From an uncultured Paracoccus sp. (GTDB lineage Bacteria > Pseudomonadota > Alphaproteobacteria > Rhodobacterales > Rhodobacteraceae), in the NCBI RefSeq assembly GCF_937873615.1, contig NZ_CALMYP010000053.1:1-34758 (forward strand): DNA of 34,758 nt, written 5' to 3'. Positions 23,789-31,285 of the stretch are shown piece by piece; the stretch's first letter is position 1, and every line of letters starts with the position of its first letter. A program made the position numbers and the translations under genes. The notes beneath the pieces are model-generated. The model was not told where the DNA came from, did not search any database, and saw nothing but the letters and a program-made list of their open reading frames with translations.

Positions 23789-26451
23789 AGCTGAAGGAGT
23801 ATCAGAAAGCCTCGCTCGCCACGCTGCGGAAATTCTTTGAAGAGGCGCGGATTGTCGGCCCCAAAACGGCCTATGAGGCGATCACGGCAGAGCCGGAACT
23901 GGCCAAGCGGTTGAAGGGTTACGCGGCGGGCTACAAGCCGATCAAGACCCTGCCCGATGTTCCTTACGTCTGCCTGCGCTTGCCCACCGGCGGCGGCAAG
24001 ACGATCCTCGCGGCGCATTCCATCACCGTGGCCAAGGATGCCTGGGTCGAAAAGGATTTCCCGCTGGTGCTGTGGCTGGTGCCGACAAATACCATCCGCC
24101 TGCAAACCGCAGAGGCCCTGAAGAACCCGCGCCACCCGTATCGGCAGGTGCTGGACGAGGCGTTCGAGGGCCGCGTGCGCGTGTTCGACATTGGTGATTT
24201 CACGCAAATCACGCCGCATGATCTGCGCTCGAACCTCTGTGTCGTGGTCGGCACGATCCAGACGCTGCGCGTCAGCAACACCGACGGGCGCAAGGTCTAT
24301 GCCCATCACGAGATGTTGGAGGGGCATTTTTCGACTGTCTCGCCCAATACGCCGGGGCTGGAGCGCAATGACGATGGCCCGATGAAGGGTGACATTCGTT
24401 TCAGCTTTGCCAACCTGATGCATCTGCACCGCCCGCTGGTCATCATGGACGAGGCGCACAAGGCGGGCACAAGCCTGAGCCAGGATGTCTATGAGCGGAT
24501 CAACCCGAGCGCCCTGATCGAATTCACCGCCACGCCCAAGGGATTCAACAACATCCTTCATTCCGTGACAGCCCAAGAGCTGAAGGATGAAGAGATGATA
24601 AAGATGCCCGTGGTGCTGGACGAGGCCGAGACGTGGCAGGGGGCGGTGAATTCGGCCATCCTGAAGCGGGCCGAGTTGCAGGAACATGCGGATCGCGACC
24701 GAGAGGGGTATATTCGCCCCATCGTGCTGTTTCAGGCGCAGAAGAAGGGTGAGGAAGTCACCGTAGAAGTGCTGCGCAACCATCTGATCGAAAATGAGAA
24801 TATCGACCCGGCCAAGATTGCCGTGGCCACGGGCGCGCAACGTGATCTGGACGGGATCGACCTGTTCAAGCCCGATTGTCCGATTGAATATGTCATCACC
24901 ATCGAGGCGCTGAAGGAAGGCTGGGATTGTTCGTTTGCCTATGTGTTCTGCTCGCTGGCCAATATTCGCAGCTCGACGGATGCCGAACAGCTTTTGGGCC
25001 GTGTGCTGCGGATGCCCTATGCGAAAAAGCGCAAGGAACCGGCGCTGAACAAGTCCTACGCCAAGCTGGTGTCAAAGCATTTCTCTGAGGCCGCCGTCAG
25101 CCTGCGCGACAAGCTGGTCGATATGGGCTTCGAGGAAAGCGAGGCCGAGGCCAATATCGAGGCTGAGCAGCCGGGGCTGGATGACGGGCTGTTTGGGCGG
25201 CACACGCGCCCCCGACCGACGATGACGGTGGAACTGGACGCCTCCGAGGAGGAGCGCCGCGAGATCAACATTATCGCACCGGGCAAGATCAAGGTCTCGG
25301 CGGGCGATGACGGCAAGACCCGGATCGAATTCACCGGCGTGCCCAAGCCCAAGGACGAAGAGCGCCTGTTCCAGATGGCCCCGGACCGCCTGCATGGCGT
25401 GCTCCGCGAGAAGCTGGCTGAGTTCAAGGCCAGGCACGCCGATGATCTGGCACCGGCCCATCTGGGCGAGGAATTCACCGTGCCGCGGCTGATGGCGCAT
25501 GTGCAGGGCGAGCTGGTCTTCGGTGATACCGATATTCTGATGGAATATCACGACTGGTCACTGGCCGATCATCCGGCACGGCTGACCAAGGCCGAGTTCG
25601 ATATTGTCGAAACGACCAACACCTTCGAGATCGACCTCGACGGCAATCGCCTGTCGATCTCGGCGGCGGATAGTTCCGAGCAGCTTTCGCTGGATATCGA
25701 CGTGGACGATTGGACGCCGAATTCACTGGTGCGCTGGCTTGATGGGAAGGTGCGCGATCAATGGATCGGTCAGGCGGAATTGCTGGCTTGGCTGAATGAT
25801 GTCGTCACCCACCTGACCCGAGACCGGGATATCCCCTTGTCGCAACTGATGCGCTGCAAGTTCATCCTGGCGCGCAAGCTGAACGAAAAGATCCGGGGCT
25901 TCCGCCAGATGGAGCGCGACAAGGTTTACCAGATGAACCTGTTCGGCCCCGAGGCGCGTGTCGAGGTCTCTTTCGATGACGGCATCCGGTTCTTCGACGA
26001 GATGTATTTCGACGTGCCGAAGTATCGCGGCATGTACAAGTTCAAGCACCACTTCATGGGGCCGGACGAGGTGCCGACCTTCGACAGCAAGGATGGCGGC
26101 GAAGAGGTCAAATGCGCCCTGGCGCTGGATGCTCTGCCCAAGTTGAAATACTGGACCCGCAACGTCAGCAGGCATCCGAATTCCTTCTCTCTGCCGACCT
26201 CGACCGACAAGTTTTACCCGGATTTCGTGGCGGTCATGGACGATGGCCGTCTGCTGGTGGTCGAATACAAGGGCAGGGACCGCTCACCCGAAGAAAGTCG
26301 CGACAGCCGCGAGAAAGAGCTGATTGGCCAGCAGTGGGCCAAAGCGTCAGCGGGCAAGGCGGTGTTCGTCATGGCGACGATGGAACGCGGTGATCCCAAG
26401 GAGGTGCGGGAGCAGGTGATGGACGCCTTGGGCGATCATAAGCTGGGGTGA
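23785..26451 (+). CDS. res: Type III restriction endonuclease subunit (Res)
   Basis: An 888-residue DEAH helicase-nuclease that translocates or slides on DNA and cuts when two unmethylated sites meet. Walker A is LPTGGGKT (66-73) and motif II DEAH is at 222-225. FTATPKGFNN is the motif III region, and EQLLGRVLRMPYAKKRKEPA the motif VI helicase region. Near the end, YPDFVAVMDDGRLLVVEYKG provides the PD-(D/E)xK-type nuclease site (PD 812-813, ExK 827-829). All key residues are present, so it should be active. It is translationally coupled to mod. Length is slightly below the ~970 residues of EcoP-type Res. Confidence 0.95.
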   Translation: MKLKEYQKASLATLRKFFEEARIVGPKTAYEAITAEPELAKRLKGYAAGYKPIKTLPDVPYVCLRLPTGGGKTILAAHSITVAKDAWVEKDFPLVLWLVPTNTIRLQTAEALKNPRHPYRQVLDEAFEGRVRVFDIGDFTQITPHDLRSNLCVVVGTIQTLRVSNTDGRKVYAHHEMLEGHFSTVSPNTPGLERNDDGPMKGDIRFSFANLMHLHRPLVIMDEAHKAGTSLSQDVYERINPSALIEFTATPKGFNNILHSVTAQELKDEEMIKMPVVLDEAETWQGAVNSAILKRAELQEHADRDREGYIRPIVLFQAQKKGEEVTVEVLRNHLIENENIDPAKIAVATGAQRDLDGIDLFKPDCPIEYVITIEALKEGWDCSFAYVFCSLANIRSSTDAEQLLGRVLRMPYAKKRKEPALNKSYAKLVSKHFSEAAVSLRDKLVDMGFEESEAEANIEAEQPGLDDGLFGRHTRPRPTMTVELDASEEERREINIIAPGKIKVSAGDDGKTRIEFTGVPKPKDEERLFQMAPDRLHGVLREKLAEFKARHADDLAPAHLGEEFTVPRLMAHVQGELVFGDTDILMEYHDWSLADHPARLTKAEFDIVETTNTFEIDLDGNRLSISAADSSEQLSLDIDVDDWTPNSLVRWLDGKVRDQWIGQAELLAWLNDVVTHLTRDRDIPLSQLMRCKFILARKLNEKIRGFRQMERDKVYQMNLFGPEARVEVSFDDGIRFFDEMYFDVPKYRGMYKFKHHFMGPDEVPTFDSKDGGEEVKCALALDALPKLKYWTRNVSRHPNSFSLPTSTDKFYPDFVAVMDDGRLLVVEYKGRDRSPEESRDSREKELIGQQWAKASAGKAVFVMATMERGDPKEVREQVMDALGDHKLG

Positions 26452-26459
26452 CGCCAACC

Positions 26460-26705
26460 CTACCCCCGCTCGAAGAATCCCGGATGGGGCGTGTTCAGGC
26501 CGAAGCGGATCGCACCGTCGCCGTGCCGGGCGTTGATCTGATCGAGCGCGCGCGACACCTGCTCGCCACGGGTCAGCTCGGCCGGGGCGAGGGGCATCAG
26601 CAGATCGCCGCGCCGGTCCTGCAGCAAGCCGACATCGCCAAGATGCACGCTGATGCTGATGACCGCGCCCGGTCGTGCGGTGCGCCAGAGGCGCACCCAC
26701 AGGGC
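26460..26705 (-). pseudogene. 3' fragment of a second Y-family polymerase gene
   Basis: The last ~80 codons of a gene closely related to the polymerase at 28927-30129. The two share LLQDRRGDLLMPLAPAELTR and the ending NTPHPGFFERG. They differ at roughly one base in ten by eye, so this is a diverged homologue and not a recent copy of the local gene. The similarity ends exactly at the stop codon on one side and breaks off inside repeat E3 on the other. It has no start of its own and is not expected to be functional. Confidence 0.88.
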
Positions 26706-26795
26706 GCCGCAGCCGCGCGCATCGGTCCGATCAGCTCGGGCGGAGGCCGCAAGGCCGGAGACGGGGGGCGCGGCCCGAAGGGCGACGCCCGAAGA
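26706..26795 (+). repeat. Repeat E3: core copy fused to the polymerase fragment
   Basis: Only the ~90-bp core of the E family is present. On its left the sequence switches directly to the truncated polymerase tail, while E1 and E2 have a shared ~145-bp flank there. The inverted arms GCCGCGC/GCGCGGC are kept. Confidence 0.8.
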
Positions 26796-26834
26796 ATTTC
26801 GCTATCAGGCGAAGTCCAACGGGCAATCGTCCGA

Positions 26835-27455
26835 CTAGATCAGCTGCTTGCGCACAGCCATGGTTATGGCGGCCATACGGTTATCGACACCCAGCTTCTT
26901 CTGAACACTGTTTATGCGGAATTTCACCGTTGATGGGCTGATATCGAGTTTTTCAGCAATATCGACGTTGATCAGGCCGTCCCGCGAGAGCTTCAGGACG
27001 TCAAGCTCAGCTTCCGTCAGTGCTTGAGGTGATTTGCATACGATTTTCGCCCAACGCTTGAGGGAGCGCTCGATGTGATCGAGCTCGGCATCAGCCAGTT
27101 CGCGATCCGGCCGGGACAAAGACAGGAAGCACCGCTTCCGGCCGACTTTCGTGACCGTAGTTGCCCCATATATCAGGCCGTGCTTGGCGGCTTCTTTGCC
27201 AACTCCGCGCGGATCCGGAAAACCTATCTCTGACCAGCGCGCTGTTCCGGTTCGCGCGATTGTCCATGCAGCGACTGGATCGCCGAAGAAGTAGTTCTCT
27301 TCCTCGTATTTCTCTGTCCAGGCGTCAGGGTAGCGGTTCAGGAAAAAATCCGGCTGCCCAAAGCGGAGTCCGAATCCCATCACGAATCCGGTCGTACCGA
27401 TCTGCGCGAGGCTCTCAAGCTCCGCCTCGCCGTCGGGAATCAACTGCTCAATCAT
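26835..27455 (-). CDS. LuxR-family quorum-sensing regulator
   Basis: A 206-residue transcription factor that binds an acyl-homoserine lactone and controls target promoters. The autoinducer domain has the conserved pattern W46...Y50...Y55...D59-P60...W74 (YPDAWTEKYEEENYFFGDP). The C-terminal GerE-type helix-turn-helix starts LTEAELDVLKLSRDG and includes VDIAEKLDISPSTVKFRINS and KKLGVDNR. The ATG at 27455 is chosen over a TTG five codons upstream. It is divergent from the small gene and luxI-type gene, with a palindrome in the shared promoter region that could be its operator. The ligand cannot be predicted. Confidence 0.93.
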   Translation of the reverse strand: MIEQLIPDGEAELESLAQIGTTGFVMGFGLRFGQPDFFLNRYPDAWTEKYEEENYFFGDPVAAWTIARTGTARWSEIGFPDPRGVGKEAAKHGLIYGATTVTKVGRKRCFLSLSRPDRELADAELDHIERSLKRWAKIVCKSPQALTEAELDVLKLSRDGLINVDIAEKLDISPSTVKFRINSVQKKLGVDNRMAAITMAVRKQLI

Positions 27456-27490
27456 AAAAATGCCTGTCAAGTAGAATCGTCAATCTATCC

Positions 27491-27506
27491 TTTTGGACTG
27501 CCAAAA
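27491..27506. promoter_or_regulatory. Palindrome TTTTGG-ACTG-CCAAAA, candidate lux box
   Basis: Perfect six-base arms around four bases lie between divergent luxR (start 27455) and the 82-residue gene (start 27574). Lux boxes are dyads of about 18-20 bases in this position. The sequence does not match the classic ACCTGT box, so the call rests on symmetry and location. Confidence 0.4.
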
Positions 27507-27573
27507 AAGACAGGTGGGTGTCAATGGTAAACAGGATGGCTATGTAGATTCGGCAACCGAATGGAGCCAGGTC

Positions 27574-27822
27574 ATGAAAACCATCGCCAGCAGACCCAAC
27601 CCGAAAGGGATGAAGTTGGTGGCGAGCACCAGGTTCACCAAGGACATGGCAAGCAACCTCCTGGAGATGTGCAAACATCTCGAAGAGGGCGAAACAATCA
27701 CGCTTGAGCTGTTCGAATGGGGCGTTTGGGGCAAGACCGAAAACAATGTGAGGCTGTTCATCGGCGCGACCGAACCGCTTCAAAAACACAATCTGAACAG
27801 AGTTGCCGGGCATGCAAACTGA
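27574..27822 (+). CDS. Small unknown protein between luxR and luxI, 82 aa
   Basis: I do not recognise it. Start chosen at 27574 (MKTIASRPNPKGMKLVASTR); the frame is open a little further left but without support. The protein is basic at first, then has the helix KDMASNLLEMCKHLEEGETI and a strand-rich part LELFEWGVWGKTENNVRLFI. Its last 11 bases overlap the luxI start, so the two are translationally coupled and most likely share LuxR control. The ribosome site (AGCCAGG) is weak. Roles as an antiactivator or a LuxI modifier are guesses. Confidence 0.7.
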   Translation: MKTIASRPNPKGMKLVASTRFTKDMASNLLEMCKHLEEGETITLELFEWGVWGKTENNVRLFIGATEPLQKHNLNRVAGHAN

Positions 27823-28465
27823 TTTTAACGATAAGGATTTCGAGGCCGGACTTCAGATTGTTGTCGTCCGCTATCCGGAGGGCCTGTCGAAGTGGCACTT
27901 GGTCAACGACTATCTGAAGCTCAGGAAAACCGTATTCATAGACCGTCTGGATTGGCCGCTTTTCCATTCGAGCGAGGTCGAGTTCGAGCAGTATGATACG
28001 TTTGACACGACCTACATCATCGCGGTCGAGGATGGCGTTGTGGTTGGGGGTGCACGCTTGCGGCGTACCGATCAACGGAGCGGTGCAGGTACACTGAAAT
28101 ATTCCTACATGATCCGCGACGCCTGTCTCGGCCTGTTGCCTGGGCTGCCCGACACGCTATGCACCCAAACGCCTCCATTGGATTCAGACGTATGGGAGCT
28201 GACGCGGATGGTAGTTGCTGGGTCGAGTGACATCACGCGCAAGCTTCTGGATGCCACAAACGCCTTCCTCGCTGATGAGGGAGCCCGCTCGGTACTTTTC
28301 CTTGGATCTCCGGCTTTTCAACGGATGGCCCGCAGCTTTGACTGGCCGGCGAAGACACTGGGGCCGGTTTCGGGCAATGACGACGGTCGCTTCCAGGTCT
28401 TTGAATGCCCGGTCAGTGCGAGCGGGTTCGGGAAGCTGTCAGCCGCGCGACACGCGGGCGAGTAG
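27812..28465 (+). CDS. Acyl-homoserine-lactone synthase, LuxI family
   Basis: Makes AHL signals from S-adenosylmethionine and an acyl carrier. The 217 residues include the family's near-invariant positions: R38 and F42 (LRKTVF), W48 (RLDWPL), D62 in EFEQYD, R82 (GGARLRRT), and E129/R132 in WELTRMVV. The second acidic position of the EFEQYD block is Glu59, where most LuxI proteins have Asp; this conservative change may be tolerated. An extra N-terminal stretch of about 14 residues precedes the usual start of the domain. It is coupled to the 82-residue gene and divergent from luxR. The next hairpin (28527) probably ends the transcript. Confidence 0.92.
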   Translation: MQTDFNDKDFEAGLQIVVVRYPEGLSKWHLVNDYLKLRKTVFIDRLDWPLFHSSEVEFEQYDTFDTTYIIAVEDGVVVGGARLRRTDQRSGAGTLKYSYMIRDACLGLLPGLPDTLCTQTPPLDSDVWELTRMVVAGSSDITRKLLDATNAFLADEGARSVLFLGSPAFQRMARSFDWPAKTLGPVSGNDDGRFQVFECPVSASGFGKLSAARHAGE

Positions 28466-28526
28466 GTCCGGACAGCACCAGCAATTTGAGCCGTCATCCT
28501 CTCCGGATGCGGTGGTATTTCAATGT

Positions 28527-28540
28527 GCCCGTTTTCGGGC
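28527..28540 (+). terminator. Hairpin after luxI
   Basis: GCCCG-TTTT-CGGGC is followed by GGCCCTTTGTT, about 60 bases past the luxI stop. A moderate intrinsic terminator. From here to 28708 I see no supported gene. Confidence 0.6.
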
Positions 28541-28708
28541 GGCCCTTTGTTATGGGAATAGGACAGTGACCAAAGAAAGAGTGGTAGCCCATCCCATCAA
28601 ACGGATCGCCGATGTGGATGAACGGTTCCAGAACGACGGTTCGCTATGAGGCCGCAGATCCACGCTAGTCCTGCAGAATGTCAGGTAAGCAATTTCAAGT
28701 AATCGCCA

Positions 28709-28900
28709 ATGCAGCATATTGTGAAACAACCTTCGACAACCTGCGACACTGGCACGAGAAAAGTGCCGAGTTCACTCACTGGCAGCGAGTGGCAGTTGCT
28801 CCTCGATGCCGTTGGAGCATACAGCCATAACATTCGCTACCGCAGGCTGTTAGACAAGCTCAACACAGCAGAGATATCTGACGAAAGTTGCGGCAGATGA
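28709..28900 (+). CDS. Possible small protein, 63 aa
   Basis: An open frame with protein-like character: LTGSEWQLLLDAVGAYSHNI then RYRRLLDKLNTAEI forms a plausible amphipathic helical pair. No convincing ribosome site precedes the ATG, and no family is recognised. It converges on the polymerase gene, with only 26 bases between stops. It may be a real small gene or the remnant of one. Confidence 0.4.
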   Translation: MQHIVKQPSTTCDTGTRKVPSSLTGSEWQLLLDAVGAYSHNIRYRRLLDKLNTAEISDESCGR

Positions 28901-28926
28901 AGCGCGCGAGGCGGATTTCGTCTGCG

Positions 28927-30129
28927 TTAACCACGCTCGAAGAACCCCGGATGGGGCGTGTTCAGGCCGAAGCGGATCGCGCCGTCGCCATGGCGGGCGT
29001 TGATCTGATCGAGCGCGCGCGATAGGCGTTCCCCACGGGTCAGCTCGGCCGGAGCGAGGGGCATCAGCAGATCCCCGCGCCGGTCCTGCAGCAAGCCCAC
29101 ATCGCCCAGGTGCACGCCGAGGCTGATGACCGTGCCCGGTCGTGCGCTGCGCCAGAGGCGCACCCACAGGGCCCGGTGAAGCCGCAGGAAGATCGCGGTA
29201 TCCTGCGTCGGAAAGCAGCTGACGTTCCGGGACCAGACCCCGCCGGCCATGAAACTGACCGACAGGCTGAAGCGTCCGGCCACGCGACCATCGCGGCGCA
29301 GCCGCGCGGTCGCCTTTTCGACCAGCCAGCGGCCGACCAGATAGGCACGGCGCGGATCGCGATATTCGGGCGACAGCACCTTGCTGTTGCCGAATCCGCC
29401 GCGCTCGGTGGCGATCAGGGGGATCTCCATGCCCTGGAGCATACGCACGAACCGTTCGCCCTCGACGGATCGCCAGATCAGCCGCGCGTGCCGCGGATCG
29501 AGCCGGAACAGGCTCGGTACGTCGAAGACCCGTGCCCGAAAAAGCCGCGTCTTGATGGCGGTGGAAATGCCCGGCAGATCGTCCAGGGACAGGTGGGCGA
29601 TGGCCTCGGGCATGTTCTCCGGCCCGAGCCATTGGCAGCCATCGGGCTTTTCGAGCTTGCCGGCGATCTTGGCGAGAAGATGGTTTGGCCCGATCCCGGC
29701 CGAGAAGCGCAGGCAGTCGCCGACCTCGGCGGCAACGGCTGCCTTGAGACGCGCGACCAGATCGACGGCGCCGGCGAGGGTCCGGGTTTCGCCCGACAGT
29801 GCCAACTGAAACTCGTCAACGCTGCGGATATGGGTCAGCTCGGCATGCCGGTCCAGCACGTCGGCCACGGCCAGGTTGAAGCGCACATAGAGCCTGTGTC
29901 GTGACGGCCGGAAGATGATGCCGGGGCAAAGTCGCCGGGCGTCGCGAACATGGGTGCCGGTTTTGACGCCATGGGCCTTCGCCTCGTAGGACGCGGCGAC
30001 GCAGGCGCCGCTGTCCGAATCAACGGCGGTGATTGCGACGGGGCGTCCGCGCAGCGCCGGGTCGAGCTGCTGCTCCACGCTCGCGAAGAAGCTGTTCATA
30101 TCGAGATAGAGAACGCGGAAGGGGGGCAT
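28927..30129 (-). CDS. Y-family translesion DNA polymerase (DinB/UmuC type)
   Basis: A 400-residue error-prone polymerase that copies past damaged bases. The palm motifs are LYLDMNSFFASVEQ with D10, and IRSVDEFQL with D105/E106, the three metal-binding acids. RFSAGIGPNHLLAKIAGKLE with LGPENMPEAI follows, and LPGISTAIKTRLF is the helix-hairpin-helix. Residues ~240-380 form the little-finger domain. The SVDEF variant, in place of the usual S-[IV]-DE-[AV]-Y, marks it as a divergent subgroup common on alphaproteobacterial plasmids. It is divergent from the SRAP operon across a LexA box, so expression should be SOS-induced. A partial copy of its 3' end lies at 26.46-26.7 kb. Confidence 0.93.
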   Translation of the reverse strand: MPPFRVLYLDMNSFFASVEQQLDPALRGRPVAITAVDSDSGACVAASYEAKAHGVKTGTHVRDARRLCPGIIFRPSRHRLYVRFNLAVADVLDRHAELTHIRSVDEFQLALSGETRTLAGAVDLVARLKAAVAAEVGDCLRFSAGIGPNHLLAKIAGKLEKPDGCQWLGPENMPEAIAHLSLDDLPGISTAIKTRLFRARVFDVPSLFRLDPRHARLIWRSVEGERFVRMLQGMEIPLIATERGGFGNSKVLSPEYRDPRRAYLVGRWLVEKATARLRRDGRVAGRFSLSVSFMAGGVWSRNVSCFPTQDTAIFLRLHRALWVRLWRSARPGTVISLGVHLGDVGLLQDRRGDLLMPLAPAELTRGERLSRALDQINARHGDGAIRFGLNTPHPGFFERG

Positions 30130-30166
30130 GATACCAGATATCGCGGATGGTCGGATCGCCCTTTAT

Positions 30167-30181
30167 GTTCTATTTTTGTTC
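30167..30181. promoter_or_regulatory. LexA (SOS) box GTTC-N7-GTTC
   Basis: GTTCTATTTTTGTTC matches the direct-repeat LexA operator of alphaproteobacteria exactly. It lies in the 73-base gap between the divergent polymerase and the 103-residue gene, placed to control both. Confidence 0.85.
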
Positions 30182-30202
30182 TCATTCGACAAGGAGGAAA
30201 AA

Positions 30203-30514
30203 ATGGACAGGTCGGGTCAGCTCCGGAATGTCGCGTTCGGCGGCGCGTGGTCGGAACAGATCGCCGGGCGCGAGGCCCAGGCCGCGGCCATCGCAACCCT
30301 TGACGCCGCGGCCGCCGGCGCGGCGAGACGCGATCCGCTTTCCAGCGAGATCATGGCGGCCGTCGATCTGCTTTGCGAACGACACCCGAAGGGTCCAATG
30401 TTGCGCGAGGCGTGGATTGCGGCGGCCCGGTTCGAGCCTGCCCCGCGCCGGATCAGGGCGCTGGCGCGCGTTTCGGCGCAGATCGCGGCGGCGTATGGTG
30501 GGATGCAGGACTGA
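30203..30514 (+). CDS. Small hypothetical protein upstream of SRAP, 103 aa
   Basis: AGGAGG seven bases before the ATG fixes the start at 30203. The protein is Ala/Arg-rich and helical, with a motif-like stretch LLCERHPKGPMLREAWIAAA. It ends 17 bases before the SRAP gene, so both belong to one SOS-controlled transcript. I know no function. The pairing suggests a helper in DNA damage tolerance, but the sequence itself does not show this. Confidence 0.75.
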   Translation: MDRSGQLRNVAFGGAWSEQIAGREAQAAAIATLDAAAAGAARRDPLSSEIMAAVDLLCERHPKGPMLREAWIAAARFEPAPRRIRALARVSAQIAAAYGGMQD

Positions 30515-30531
30515 AACGCGCGGGGGCGAGC

Positions 30532-31218
30532 ATGTGCAATCTTTATGCCAACACGACGTCACAGGCGGCGATGCGCGAGATATTCGAGGTGATGGGTCAG
30601 CGCGATCACCTCGGCAACTATCGCGGCCAGTCGGCCATCTGGCCGAAATATGAGGCACCGGTTGTCCGCATGAGTGAGGATGGTGAACGCGAGCTGGTCG
30701 AGATGCATTGGGGGTTCCTGACGCCGCAGGTGAGCAAGAAGACCGGCAAACCGATCAAGCCCGCGGCCTGGAACAACGCTCGTGACGACAAGCTCCGATC
30801 GTCGGGTTTATGGAAGGACAGTTTTCTCAATCGTCGTTGCCTGATCCCCGGCTCGGCCTTCCGCGAGGCGAAGGGCAGGAATCCGGCCACGGATTACTGG
30901 TTCGCGATCAAGGGAAGTGATGCGCGGCCGCCCTTCGCCTTCGCCGGCCTATGGCGCGCGGGACAGCCTGGCATCGACGACGACACCGGCGATTGGTTCA
31001 CGCATACCATGGTCACAACAACGGCCAACGAATTGGTCAAGCCGGTCCATCCGACGAGGATGCCGGTGATCCTGGACGAACAGGACTATGACACCTGGCT
31101 TACCGGCAGCGCTGATGATGCTGCGCAGCTTTTGCGACCGTTTCCTTCTGATCGGATGCGGATCGTCTGCGAGGGCATCGGGATCACTGCCGATGACGTG
31201 GCCGCAGGAGACCTTTAG
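30532..31218 (+). CDS. SRAP-family abasic-site protein (YedK/HMCES type)
   Basis: These proteins shield abasic sites in single-stranded DNA by forming a thiazolidine link through Cys2, which must become N-terminal after Met removal. The protein starts MCNLY, giving Cys2. Other conserved positions are WNNAR (80-84, the family's WNARSE-like loop), E112 in CLIPGSAFREAKG and H173 in PVHPTRMPVIL. At 228 residues the length is normal. It is the second gene of the SOS-type operon, divergent from the translesion polymerase. The two together may limit damage to single-stranded DNA during conjugation or replication; that last link is inference. Confidence 0.93.
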   Translation: MCNLYANTTSQAAMREIFEVMGQRDHLGNYRGQSAIWPKYEAPVVRMSEDGERELVEMHWGFLTPQVSKKTGKPIKPAAWNNARDDKLRSSGLWKDSFLNRRCLIPGSAFREAKGRNPATDYWFAIKGSDARPPFAFAGLWRAGQPGIDDDTGDWFTHTMVTTTANELVKPVHPTRMPVILDEQDYDTWLTGSADDAAQLLRPFPSDRMRIVCEGIGITADDVAAGDL

Positions 31219-31285
31219 GCGGTGGATCCCGCCCCGAACGGTGGACTTTGCCGGATCGGAACCCTTAGCGGACGATCAAGCTTCA

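Noticed and set aside
23764-24840. Leftward 358-codon frame opposite res
   Set aside because: Antisense shadow of the Type III Res gene, which carries all helicase and nuclease motifs.
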